From Bacteroidales bacterium (GTDB lineage Bacteria; Bacteroidota; Bacteroidia; Bacteroidales; F082): DNA of 64,000 nucleotides. Below, in pieces: positions 9,992 through 21,100 of the stretch. The position numbers and the translations under genes were made by a program. The stretch spans positions 62,001-126,000 of the forward strand of contig JANQGJ010000039.1 in the NCBI GenBank assembly GCA_028277395.1, in the 5' to 3' direction. Position 1 is the first letter of the stretch, and the number at the start of each line of letters is the position of its first letter. A model generated the notes under the pieces. That model worked only from the letters and a program-made list of their open reading frames with translations. It was not told the DNA's origin and made no database searches.

Positions 9992-10022
9992 TTGACCTTC
10001 TGTAAAAAGGATAGTATTTTTG
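9992..10022 (+). promoter_or_regulatory. Bacteroidetes-type promoter of the C25 protease operon
   Basis: TTG at 9992-9994, a 20-base spacer and TATTTTTG at 10015-10022 match the Bacteroidetes sigma-A consensus (TTG, then TAnnTTTG) exactly. The predicted start site is near 10027, giving a leader of about 50 bases before the ATG at 10078. Confidence 0.75.
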
Positions 10023-10077
10023 GCGCATTAATAGACTGTGGGAGAAATCAAACTAACATTTTAAATCAATAATCAAC

Positions 10078-13000
10078 ATGAAGAAGCTGTGTAATATTGC
10101 CATAGTTCTGGCATTTTTTTTAATGTTCTCTGGGTCATATGCCTACTCAGATAATATGACTCTTGTATCTGACAATAATGACCTGCCTGAACTTGAGCTT
10201 GTAAATTACTCACCTGAACGACTTTCATTTTCGTTTTCTACAGGCAGGATCTCTGCCACTAATATTAAAACGGAAACAGGTCGTTATGTACGAATTAATA
10301 TTCCGGGATTTGGCAAATCAAATAATGTTGGTTATCCGGAGCTTCCGGTTATGTACAAACTAATTGAAATACCTGTAAATGCAGGAGTTGAAATTAAAAT
10401 ATTGAATACCGTTGAAACGAAGTACGATCTAAACACCAAGGGATTTTCAAATTCCGTTATTCCGATGCAAATGTCACAGCCCAAATGTGGTAGCGGTAAT
10501 GATTTCTGTAAAAACCAGGATATTTACTCAAAAAATGATTATTATGGTCAGGACATTGTATCCGTTGAGGTATTGGGAATATTAAGAGGTGCAAATATCG
10601 GACGATTAAGTATTTCTCCGGTTAGTTATAATCCTGTTACAAATTCTATAAAAGTAATTCAACACATTGAGTTTGAAATTAAATATACAAATGTTGAACA
10701 ACAGTTATCAAAAGACCTTAAATCGAAAACAAGATCACCATATTTCAATGGTTTGTACAGTCAGTTGTTAAATAATCAAAGCTACACTTCCAGAGATTAT
10801 ATCACAACATATCCTGTAAGTTATGTTATCATATCTGACAGAATGTTTGAAGATCAGCTTCAGCCTTTTATTGAATGGAAAAAACGAAAAGGGTTTACAG
10901 TCACAACAGCATATACTGATGAGATTGGAACATCGCTTCAACAAATAAAGGATTACATCCAGGGACTATATAATGACGGCACACCTGAAAACCCGGCCCC
11001 TTCTTTTGTGCTGTTTGTAGGTGATATTGCTCAAATTCCAGCCTGGGATAATGGCGACGGGGTAACTGACAGAAATTATGTGGAATATACCGGGGATTTA
11101 TTTCCTGAAATTTTTTATGGCAGGTTTTCTGCTGAAAACACAACCGATTTACAGCCATATATTGATAAAACATTAATGTATGAACAATATACTATGCCCG
11201 ACCCATCTTATCTTGATACGGTAGTTATGGTTAGTGGTGTTGACGGATCATACGCACAGGATTGGGGTAATGGCCAGATAAATTATGGAACAATAAACTA
11301 TTTCAACGAAGATCATGATATATATTCACATACTTACCTATACCCTGCTTCAGGCAGTAGTTCGGCAGCTATAATTCAAAACGTTAGTGATGGTGTTACA
11401 TTTGGAAATTATACAGCACATTGCTCACCTAATGGCTGGGCCGATCCATCCTTTGTTATAAGTGATATCCCATCACTGCAAAATCAGGATAAGTATGGTT
11501 TGTTAATAGGTAATTGCTGCTCATCAAGTGAATATCAGACAGATTGTTTTGCAGAGGAAATTCTTCGCGCTGAAAACAAAGGCTGTGTAGGATACATTGG
11601 TGGCTCAAACAGTACATACTGGGATGAAGATTATTACTTTGGTGTTGGAGTTGGAGTAATAAGCGAAAATCCTCCTACCTATGAAGAAACTACATTGGGT
11701 AATTACGATCGCTCTTTTCACGATCATGGTGAAGCATTTGAGGACTGGTTTACAACCATGGATCAGATTGTATTTGCAGGAAACCTTGCCGTTTCTGAAA
11801 GTGGTTCATCAAGAGAACAATATTACTGGGACATTTATAACCTTATGGGAGATCCGTCATTAATGATATATTATTCTGTTCCTGAAGTAAATAATGTTAC
11901 TCATGACCTTTATATAATGATTGGTGCTACATCATTTACCATAAACGCAGCTCCTTATTCCTATGTTGCGTTAAATAATAACGGTGAAAATATTGTTAGT
12001 GTGCTTGCAGATGAAAACGGACTGGCAATTCTTGAGTTTGAAAGTTTTACAGCTCCCGGAACAGCTGAACTGGTTATTACAGCACAAAATTATCAACCAT
12101 TTATTGAAGATGTTCAAATATTTGCTCCTAATGGCCCATTCTGTATCTATGAAAATCATACAATCAACGACGATTCTCTTGGAAATGGAAATAACAGGGC
12201 TGAATTTGATGAGCAGGTATTTATAAACCTGTCAATGGTTAATTACGGTAATGAACCTGCAGCAGATGTTGAAGTAGTTATTTCTTCTTCATGTCCGGAT
12301 CTTACAATTTTAGATGGTACCGATACCTACGACACAATACATATAAATGAAGTCGAAACTAATGAAAACGGTTATTTGATACGGCTTTCAGATGATATTG
12401 AAGATCAAACCGGCATACTGTTTAATGTTACAGCTATTGATAGTCAGGATTCAATTTGGGAAAGTGAATTTGAAATTATTGCCAATGCACCAAAGCTAAC
12501 ACCTTTGGATCTCATTGTTGATGATAGTCAAATGGGAAATGATAATGGCAGACTTGATCCCGGAGAAAACGCCATCATTAAAATTAAAACTGCTAATACA
12601 GGACATTGTCCGGCATATGATGTAGTAGCATCATTACATGCATATAATCCATACATAACTGTTATAAGTGGTGATACCACAATCCCGATGTTAAGTACAT
12701 TTGGATCTATATACCCTGAATTTGATGTAATTGTTGACGATAATGCTCCTGAAGGAGTACTGGCGGAAATGAAATATCAGCTAACTTCCGGGGGATATTA
12801 TGTTGAAAGATTATACTATCCAAAAGTCGGACTGATACTCGAAGACTGGGAAACAGGAGATTTTTCAAAATACAACTGGAAAAATGACGGTGATTTACCA
12901 TGGCAGATAAATATGGCCTACCCATATGAAGGATACTATGATGTGATTTCCGGTGAAATTGGTAATAACCAAACATCGGAATTCTGGATTCAATATCAGG

Positions 13001-14061
13001 TAATGTCATCAGATTCAATAAGCTTTTACAAAAAAGTATCTTCAGAACAGGATTCCGATAATTTGAAATTTTACATCGATAATGTACTTCAGGACGAATG
13101 GTCAGGAACCACTCAAAGCTGGACCAGAGAGGTTTATGCTGTTAATCCTGGACTAAGAAAATTCAGGTGGGTTTATGAAAAAGACCATGGTGAAACAGGT
13201 GGTGTTGATAAAGCCTGGATTGATTACATTGAATTACCGGTTATGATGGTAACAACAGTATATGCCGGTCCGGACAATTCTGTTTGCGAAAATAACACAT
13301 TCCAATGTGCTGGGTCGGCAACAAATTTCGACTCAATATACTGGGAAACCTCAGGAACCGGGAGCTTTGATAATAACTTGTCACTTAGTCCGGTTTATAC
13401 ACCATCGGAAGATGACATACTCAATGGCAATGTTATGTTGAGCCTTAACTTAATAGATGTTGAAGGTCTGCCTGCCAGCGATACAATGGATCTGGATGTT
13501 AATTATTTCCCAACAATCCCTGACATACCAGCCGGGCCGCAACAAATTGATTTACAACAATTATCACAGAGCGATTATACAACCAATACAATTCCTGACA
13601 CAGAAGAGTACTCCTGGAATTTATCACCTGCTGATGCAGGTAGTATTTCCGGAAATCAAACTACCGGAACTGTAATATGGAACAACAGTTATGAAGGAGA
13701 AGCCTGGATAAAAGTTAAAGGAATAAACAATTGTGGTGCCGGACTTTACTCCGATTCTTTACTTGTAATTGTAAGTAACCCGGCTGATATAAAAGAAGTA
13801 AACAATGATATTCAGGTTAACATAGTTCCAAATCCATCAACAGGAAAATTTATACTTAATGTTACAACCAGTCTTAATGGCAAGATGTCCGTATCTATAT
13901 CAAATCGCCTTGGATCAGTTTTATATAATAACAATATAGTAACCAGTAATGGCGACAATAGTGTATTGATTGATATGGAAGATCAGCCAAATGGATTATA
14001 CTTTGTAAAAACCAGTATTAATAATAATATCAAAATCACGAAATTAATATTAGTTAATTAA
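10078..14061 (+). CDS. Gingipain-like C25 cysteine protease 1 (lysine-gingipain type core), T9SS cargo
   Basis: A 1327-residue secreted protease. A signal peptide precedes a propeptide of about 215 residues, with a plausible Arg239|Asp240 processing site. The catalytic domain resembles Kgp: NYTAHC with His448, WADPS, GNCC with Cys481 as probable nucleophile (33 residues after the His, as in Kgp H444/C477), and W515-x-x-D518-Y-Y matching the Kgp S1-pocket W513/D516. Cleavage after Lys is therefore predicted. The residue after the catalytic His is Cys instead of Gly. An Ig-like domain follows, then repeat domains and a jelly-roll module at about 807-1236 shared with the next gene, and a T9SS type A signal (IVPNPSTGKF, about residue 1243). 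It leads the operon; the next gene starts 31 bases on. Confidence 0.9.
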   Translation: MKKLCNIAIVLAFFLMFSGSYAYSDNMTLVSDNNDLPELELVNYSPERLSFSFSTGRISATNIKTETGRYVRINIPGFGKSNNVGYPELPVMYKLIEIPVNAGVEIKILNTVETKYDLNTKGFSNSVIPMQMSQPKCGSGNDFCKNQDIYSKNDYYGQDIVSVEVLGILRGANIGRLSISPVSYNPVTNSIKVIQHIEFEIKYTNVEQQLSKDLKSKTRSPYFNGLYSQLLNNQSYTSRDYITTYPVSYVIISDRMFEDQLQPFIEWKKRKGFTVTTAYTDEIGTSLQQIKDYIQGLYNDGTPENPAPSFVLFVGDIAQIPAWDNGDGVTDRNYVEYTGDLFPEIFYGRFSAENTTDLQPYIDKTLMYEQYTMPDPSYLDTVVMVSGVDGSYAQDWGNGQINYGTINYFNEDHDIYSHTYLYPASGSSSAAIIQNVSDGVTFGNYTAHCSPNGWADPSFVISDIPSLQNQDKYGLLIGNCCSSSEYQTDCFAEEILRAENKGCVGYIGGSNSTYWDEDYYFGVGVGVISENPPTYEETTLGNYDRSFHDHGEAFEDWFTTMDQIVFAGNLAVSESGSSREQYYWDIYNLMGDPSLMIYYSVPEVNNVTHDLYIMIGATSFTINAAPYSYVALNNNGENIVSVLADENGLAILEFESFTAPGTAELVITAQNYQPFIEDVQIFAPNGPFCIYENHTINDDSLGNGNNRAEFDEQVFINLSMVNYGNEPAADVEVVISSSCPDLTILDGTDTYDTIHINEVETNENGYLIRLSDDIEDQTGILFNVTAIDSQDSIWESEFEIIANAPKLTPLDLIVDDSQMGNDNGRLDPGENAIIKIKTANTGHCPAYDVVASLHAYNPYITVISGDTTIPMLSTFGSIYPEFDVIVDDNAPEGVLAEMKYQLTSGGYYVERLYYPKVGLILEDWETGDFSKYNWKNDGDLPWQINMAYPYEGYYDVISGEIGNNQTSEFWIQYQVMSSDSISFYKKVSSEQDSDNLKFYIDNVLQDEWSGTTQSWTREVYAVNPGLRKFRWVYEKDHGETGGVDKAWIDYIELPVMMVTTVYAGPDNSVCENNTFQCAGSATNFDSIYWETSGTGSFDNNLSLSPVYTPSEDDILNGNVMLSLNLIDVEGLPASDTMDLDVNYFPTIPDIPAGPQQIDLQQLSQSDYTTNTIPDTEEYSWNLSPADAGSISGNQTTGTVIWNNSYEGEAWIKVKGINNCGAGLYSDSLLVIVSNPADIKEVNNDIQVNIVPNPSTGKFILNVTTSLNGKMSVSISNRLGSVLYNNNIVTSNGDNSVLIDMEDQPNGLYFVKTSINNNIKITKLILVN

Positions 14062-14092
14062 TAATTTAAATACCATATAAATTTAAGGACAC

Positions 14093-17000
14093 ATGAAACG
14101 AATTAGTCTAATAGTGTTGCTTTTAACTTTCGCTGGCTTTTCCGGTGCAACCGAATGGATTGAAATCAATTCAAATGTATCATCTGATGCAAAAATTGTA
14201 TTATTGAATTCAGACATTAATACATCTACTTTGCAGGTATCTCTTGACGGATACAATATTTCTAAGCTAAATGCTAATGGTGATCTTTTCTCCAGAATAT
14301 CAATCCCAAACGGATCAGCTTTGCTAAAAGCAGGAGCACCTGAAGTACAAAAACTTACAACATCATTGATTATTCCTGACTATGGAAATATGGAGGTAAA
14401 TATAATTTCCTCTAAATACATAGAATACAAGGATATCAGTATTATACCATCGAAAGGTAATCTTTACAGAGATATAGTACCTTCCGATGTTCCTTTTGAA
14501 TTTGGAGACGAATACAATACCGACAGTTTCTATCCCGGAGAACTTACCAAATTAAGGAACCCTTACATTGTTCGCGATCATCGTGGCCAGACTGTGGTGA
14601 TATTTCCATTTCAATATAACCCTGTACAGAAAACTTTAAGGGTTTACTATGATATGGTACTCGAAGTAAAGAAGGTTGATAACAACGGGATAAATACTTT
14701 TACAAGACAAAACTCATCTAACAAAATAAATACGGTATTTAAAAATATTTACGAAAGACATTTCCTGAATAATAACGCAATGTCGGGTCGGTATACACCA
14801 TTGGATGATCATGGCAATATGTTGATAATTTCACATGCTGACTTCATTGACGAAATGCAGCCGTTTGTTGACTGGAAAATAAAAACCGGAATGCCTGTTG
14901 AAATTATTGATGTTGCAACAATTGGCGGATCAACACAAATAAAACAGTTCATTTCAGATTACTACAACAACAATGGACTTACCTTTGTATTGTTAGTTGG
15001 TGACGCTGCCCAGGTACCATCCAGTTCAATCAGCGGTAATGACTCTGATATTGATTACGTTTATATTGTTGGTAACGATCATTACCCTGATGCATTTATT
15101 GGTCGTTTTTCTGCTGAAAACGAAAACCATGTTACCATACAGGTAAACAGAACTCTTGAATATGAGCAGGATCCAATCAATGAACCGACCTGGTATTCAG
15201 AAGCAATTGGTATCGCTTCAAGCGAAGGCACAGGTGATGATAATGAATATGATTATGAACACATAAGAAATATTAATACCGATTTGTTGAATTATACCTA
15301 TTCTTATGCATATGAACTTTATGATGGAAGTCAGGGAGGTGAAGATGCTGCAGGCAACCCATCTCCTGCTGATGTTGCAATTGCTGTTAATAGTGGTGCA
15401 ACTATTATAAATTATACCGGGCATGGCTCAAATACATCATGGGTAACTTCAGGATTCTCAAATTCCGATGTAAACAACCTTACAAATGTTGGAAAATGGC
15501 CCTTTATTTTTGATGTTGCATGTGTAAACGGTAATTTTGTTAGTTTAACATGCTTTGCTGAAGCATGGTTACGTGCTGAAGATAACGGTGAACCTACCGG
15601 TGCTATAGCAGCCTATATGTCAACAATTAATCAAAGCTGGGATCCACCAATGTGTGCCCAGGATGAAATGGTTGATATTCTGACAGAACAATATACTGAT
15701 AATATAAAAAGATCATTTGCAGGAATAGGTATAAACGGCAGTATGCAAATGAATGATGAATATGGTAGTGCCGGAGATGAAATGACAGATACATGGACTG
15801 TATTTGGTGACCCTTCTGTTATGGTACGTACAGCAAACCCGGTTACAATGACTACATCAATGCCTCCGGCAATTCTATTGGGGACAACATCATATACGAT
15901 CACATGCGATGCAGAAGGTGGTTTAGCTGCCATTACTTCAAATGGAGAAATCCTGTCAACTGCTTACGTTGCTAATGGTGAGGCTGTATTGGAATTTGAT
16001 CCAATTACACAACCCGGATTTGTTGATCTAGTAATTACAGCTTATAATTACCGCCCGTTAATTACACAGGTAAATGTTATTGCTGCTCAGGGGCCATATC
16101 TTCTTTATGCCGACCACAGTATAAACGATTCTTTAGGTAATGATAATAATTCCCCCGAATTCGGTGAAATAATATTCTTAAATGTTGGAATAGAAAATCT
16201 TGGTATTGAAGATGGTAATAATGTGGATGTTGAAATAAGTTTAAACGATCAATACATGAATATTCTTGATAATTATGAGCTTTATGAAACTATTCCGGTA
16301 AATCAAACTGTTTATAAAGAAAATGGATTTAAAATTCAGTTAGCAGATAATATTCCTGATCAACATGAACTGGTTTACACAATAACTTCAACCGATGAAA
16401 ATGACTCAACCTGGATAAACGAATTTTCAGTCATTCCATCAGCTCCTGTTCTCACAGCTTTGGATTTGATAGTTGATGATAGTGAAACTGGCAATGATAA
16501 CGGACGTTTGGATCCGGGAGAATCTGCAATTATAAAAATTAAAACAGCGAATCACGGACATTGTGTTGCAACTGATGTTAATGCTTCATTACTGGCATAT
16601 AACCCATATATTACTGTTACAAGTGGCGATACTGTGTTACCTTACCTCAGTACATTTGGTGCTTGTTATCCCGAATTTGATGTGGTTGTGTCTGATGATG
16701 CTCCGGAAGGAATATTGGCTGAAATGAAATATCAACTAATCTCAGGTGCTTATTTCGTTGAAAAATCATATTTCCCAAAAGTCGGATTAATTCTTGAAGA
16801 TTGGGAAACAGGTGATTTTTCAAAATATAACTGGCAGGATGGTGGCGATTTACCGTGGACTATAACAAATCAATATCCTTATGAAGGTAATTATCATGCT
16901 ACAACAGGCGCAATAGGTAACAATCAGAAATCTGAATTTTGGATTCAGTATCAGGTAATGTCGCCGGACTCCATAAGTTTTTATAAAAAAATATCATCGG

Positions 17001-18013
17001 AACCAAATGCTGATAAACTCAAGTTTTATATTGACAATACTGTTGTGGCTGAATGGTCAGGATCTGAAAGCTGGACCAGGGAAGTATTCCCTGTAAGTCC
17101 GGGAATGAGAAAATTCAAGTGGGTATATGAGAAAAACAACTTAGGTACATCAGGAGCTGACAAGGCATGGATTGATTATATCGAGCTTCCAATAATGATG
17201 TCAACTACTGTTTATGCCGGACCGGATGACGAATCATGTGATAATAATAGTTTTCCATGTATTGGTTCTGCAACAAATTACACATCACTACAATGGGAAA
17301 CCTCAGGTACAGGAACTTTTGACAATCCACAATCATTAAATCCAACCTATAATCCTTCTGATGAAGATTTATTATCAGGACATTCATTATTGAGTCTGAA
17401 CATTATTGATGTTGATGGAATCCCCGCCAGTGACACAATGCAGTTGTCTTACAATAGTTTGCCAGGCAAATCAAACGCTCCTGGAGGACCTGAGCAAATT
17501 GATCTCCAGACTGTATCACAAAGTGAATATACCTGTGAAACAGTTGAAGGCGCTGAAGAATATATATGGTCACTTCATCCTCAATCAGCTGGTACAATTA
17601 CCGGAACCAATACCACAGGACTTGTTACATGGAATACAAATTTTGCAGGAGAAACATGGATCAGTGTTGTTGGGTCCAATAATTGCGGTTTAGGAGAAAC
17701 ATTTGATTCTCTGCTAGTTGTTGTTGCAAACCCTGTTGGAATAATTAATATTGAAGATATTGGCTTTGATATTGTTCCAAACCCAAGCTCAGGAATTGTT
17801 ACAATATCATCCAAACAGAAACATAAAGATAATTACAGGATATCTGTAGTAAACACACATGGCAAGGAAATTATCAGCCGGACAAGTATTGATTTTGAAA
17901 ATAAGTCAGAAATGACATTTGATATGGGTGATGTTTCCAACGGAATGTATTTTGTAATTATTGAAAATAACTCACGAAGAGAAGTGAAGAAATTATTAAT
18001 AAAAAGCAATTAA
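14093..18013 (+). CDS. Gingipain-like C25 cysteine protease 2 (arginine-gingipain type core), T9SS cargo
   Basis: A 1306-residue secreted protease: signal peptide, propeptide, then a probable autoprocessing site Arg233|Tyr234-Thr-Pro, the same residues that begin mature RgpB. Counting from Tyr234, the catalytic His444 (YTGHGS) is residue 211 and Cys477 (ACVNGNF) is residue 244, identical to RgpB H211/C244. Asp387 (EYDYEH), Trp516 and Met520 (INQSWDPPM) fit the RgpB arginine S1 pocket D163/W284/M288. After an Ig-like domain come about 430 residues (787-1215) closely similar to the C-terminal module of protease 1, then a T9SS type A signal (DIVPNPSSG, VSNGMYFVII). It is co-transcribed with protease 1 and followed by a strong terminator. 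Confidence 0.92.
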   Translation: MKRISLIVLLLTFAGFSGATEWIEINSNVSSDAKIVLLNSDINTSTLQVSLDGYNISKLNANGDLFSRISIPNGSALLKAGAPEVQKLTTSLIIPDYGNMEVNIISSKYIEYKDISIIPSKGNLYRDIVPSDVPFEFGDEYNTDSFYPGELTKLRNPYIVRDHRGQTVVIFPFQYNPVQKTLRVYYDMVLEVKKVDNNGINTFTRQNSSNKINTVFKNIYERHFLNNNAMSGRYTPLDDHGNMLIISHADFIDEMQPFVDWKIKTGMPVEIIDVATIGGSTQIKQFISDYYNNNGLTFVLLVGDAAQVPSSSISGNDSDIDYVYIVGNDHYPDAFIGRFSAENENHVTIQVNRTLEYEQDPINEPTWYSEAIGIASSEGTGDDNEYDYEHIRNINTDLLNYTYSYAYELYDGSQGGEDAAGNPSPADVAIAVNSGATIINYTGHGSNTSWVTSGFSNSDVNNLTNVGKWPFIFDVACVNGNFVSLTCFAEAWLRAEDNGEPTGAIAAYMSTINQSWDPPMCAQDEMVDILTEQYTDNIKRSFAGIGINGSMQMNDEYGSAGDEMTDTWTVFGDPSVMVRTANPVTMTTSMPPAILLGTTSYTITCDAEGGLAAITSNGEILSTAYVANGEAVLEFDPITQPGFVDLVITAYNYRPLITQVNVIAAQGPYLLYADHSINDSLGNDNNSPEFGEIIFLNVGIENLGIEDGNNVDVEISLNDQYMNILDNYELYETIPVNQTVYKENGFKIQLADNIPDQHELVYTITSTDENDSTWINEFSVIPSAPVLTALDLIVDDSETGNDNGRLDPGESAIIKIKTANHGHCVATDVNASLLAYNPYITVTSGDTVLPYLSTFGACYPEFDVVVSDDAPEGILAEMKYQLISGAYFVEKSYFPKVGLILEDWETGDFSKYNWQDGGDLPWTITNQYPYEGNYHATTGAIGNNQKSEFWIQYQVMSPDSISFYKKISSEPNADKLKFYIDNTVVAEWSGSESWTREVFPVSPGMRKFKWVYEKNNLGTSGADKAWIDYIELPIMMSTTVYAGPDDESCDNNSFPCIGSATNYTSLQWETSGTGTFDNPQSLNPTYNPSDEDLLSGHSLLSLNIIDVDGIPASDTMQLSYNSLPGKSNAPGGPEQIDLQTVSQSEYTCETVEGAEEYIWSLHPQSAGTITGTNTTGLVTWNTNFAGETWISVVGSNNCGLGETFDSLLVVVANPVGIINIEDIGFDIVPNPSSGIVTISSKQKHKDNYRISVVNTHGKEIISRTSIDFENKSEMTFDMGDVSNGMYFVIIENNSRREVKKLLIKSN

Positions 18014-18081
18014 CCTTTTTATTTACTTCCAGGTATAATTTTCAGACAACTTTAATCTGATTACAATTGTCTTGAATGCAC

Positions 18082-18119
18082 GAATAAACAAGCCGGCCAT
18101 TAGGCCGGCTTGTTTATTC
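18082..18119. terminator. Strong, probably bidirectional terminator after protease 2
   Basis: A perfect 17-bp inverted repeat (GAATAAACAAGCCGGCC at 18082-18098, its complement at 18103-18119) encloses the 4-base loop ATTA. The GC-rich upper stem is followed by TTGTTTATT. It separates the first two protease genes from the third. Confidence 0.85.
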
Positions 18120-18197
18120 CTGAATTTTTCGCAATAATATTCTGTTTTTGGTAATAAGCAGGATGTTTGAAATTGTTAATAGTTAATTAAAGTATAA

Positions 18198-21100
18198 ATG
18201 CAACGATTACTTTCAATAATAATATTGATATTTATAATTTACCCAATACATGCGAATGAATGGGTACAATTAAACGGGAAGACTACAGACGGGGAGAACA
18301 TCACTTTATTGAAGTCAAATATAAAATCATCTACTCTGTTATTCTCATTGGATAGGTTCAACAAGCAGGAAATTGAAACAAATAATGGTATTGCCTGGCT
18401 GATAAATGTGGAGAATGGTGTTACTATTTTAGAAAAAAATGCTCCTGGTCTTCCATCGTTTTCAACATCACTGATAATACCCGAATTATCAAAAATGAAG
18501 ATCAGGATATTATCTTCAAAATACAAAGACTTTCATGATGTTCTGGTGGCTCCATCAAAAGGTAACCTTATGCGAACAATTAATCCAGAGTCAATACCTT
18601 ACGAATTTGGTGAAGTCTATCTCACAGATTCCTTTTATCCATCCGAGATTACAGAATTAAGAGAGCCATATATTTTCAGGGATTTTCGCGGACAGTCTTT
18701 GCTAGTAAAACCAATGCAATATAATCCCGTAACTAAAACATTAAGAGTTTATTACGAAATCAAAATAGAGGTTTATGAAGATGGCATGAATATGATAAAT
18801 TCAAAGGTTGGTGGCAGAAAACAAATGTCCTCTTATCAATTCATACCTGTTTATAGCAGACATTTCTTAAACTTTAATAATAGTCAAAGATACGTTCCTG
18901 TTGAGGAATACGGAAACATGCTGATCATTTCACATGCTGATTTTATTGATGAAATCCAGCCATTTGCCGACTGGAAGATTATGTCAGGAACTCCCGTTGA
19001 GATTATAAATGTGGCAAATATTGGTGGTTCATCTGATATAAAACAGTTTATCAGCGACTATTACCATAACAACGGATTAACTTATGTATTACTGGTTGGT
19101 GATGCACAACAGGTTCCATCAGGTATTACAGGTGGTAATGACTCTGATGTTGATTATTCATATATTGTGGGAAATGATCATTATCCTGATATTTTTATAG
19201 GAAGGTTTTCATCTGAAACTGAAGATCATGTAACCACGCAGGTGGAAAGGGTATTGAACTATGAACAAAACCCTTCGGTTGATACAGCCTGGTACACAAA
19301 TTCAATCGGTATAGCCTCAAGTGAAGGCCCGGGTGATGAAAATGAATATGATTATGAACATATCAGAAATATTGGAGATAATAAGTTAGTCCCCTTTACC
19401 TATGATAATGCATTTGAGTTCTATGATGGAAGCCAGGGAGGAAATGATGCCGAAGGTAATCCAACACCGGTAATTATAAGTGATGCCATAAACTCAGGTG
19501 CATCCATAATAAATTATGCAGGGCATGGAAGCTCAATATCATGGGTTACTTCAGGATTTTCCAATAATGATATTAACAATCTGAGCAATACAGGTAAACT
19601 ACCTTTTATATTTTCAGTTGCATGTGTAAATGGAGATTTTGTAAACAACACATGCTTTGCTGAAACGTGGATGAGAGCACAACACAATGATGAACCTTCA
19701 GGTGCAATAGCAACTTTGATGTCAACAATAAATCAAAGCTGGAACCCTCCAATGCGGGGTCAGGATGAAATGAATGACATTCTTACAGAAGCTTATTCTC
19801 AGAATATAAAGCGAACATTTGGTGGTATTTGTATGAATGGTTGTATGGACATGAATGATAATTATGGTTCTGACGGCTATGAAATTACTGATACCTGGAC
19901 AATTTTTGGTGATCCATCACTGGAAATCAGAACAGCAGTACCACAAGAACTTACAGTTACATACCCTTCTTCACTTATTGTTGGTTCAACATCAATGTCA
20001 TTTACATGTAATGCGGAAGGGGCTTTTGCAACATTAAGTTTAGATGGAGAAATACTGGGAACTGCAGTTATCCAAAATGGTGAAGCTACAATAACCTTTG
20101 ATGAATTATCATCACCCGGAACAATAAATTTTGTAATAACCGGATTTAATTACCACGCCCATATCTGTACTATAGATATTGTTCCTGATGATGAAGCATA
20201 TATAATTTATTCCGGTAACTCCATAAATGATACTGCCGGCAATAATAACGGACTAATGGACTACAGCGAGAACATATTATTAACAGTAAGATTAACCAAT
20301 ACGGGAACCGGGGATGCCAATGGTGTTACAGCTACATTATCCACCTCAAGTGAATATATTGAAATAATAAATAATGAGGCATTTTACGGTAATATAACCG
20401 TTGGTGATACAATCGAAGTAATTGATGCATTTGCTTTTAACGTTGCTAATGATATTCCAGATGAAATTATCACGAATTTTACTATAACTGCCAGTGATGA
20501 GAACGGAGTTGATATCTGGGAGTCATCATTTGCTCTTACAGCTCATGCCCCGGAAATGATATTTACAGGTTATACTATAGATGATTCAAACGGGAATGAT
20601 AATGGAAGGATTGAGCCTGGTGAAACAGTTGATATAATAATTGAAACTACAAATGAGGGATCGTCTGAAGCATATAATGTAATAACCGGAATTTCAACCT
20701 CAAATCAATATATAACTGTTAATACTGATCCCCTGTCATTGGGAAACATACCAGGTGGTTCCTCAGAAGAAGCTGTGTTCAGCGTTACCGCGAATGGTGG
20801 AACACCGGACGGCACCAATGTACTTTTTAATGTTGACATTTTAGCCGATCATGATATTAGTGGCAGCGGTGATTTCTTTGTTACTGTTGGCCAGAAACCT
20901 ATATTGATAATTAATCTTTCAAATAGCAGTTCTGCAGACTCAATGAAGGGGTGTTTCAGCAGATTACATGTAGGCATTGATGAAACAGGAACAATTTCTG
21001 ATGATATTGATGAATATAAGTCATTGTTTATCTTGCTGGGGATATATCCAAGCAACTATCAGTTAACCGATTACGAAGGCAACAAACTTACTGATTACCT

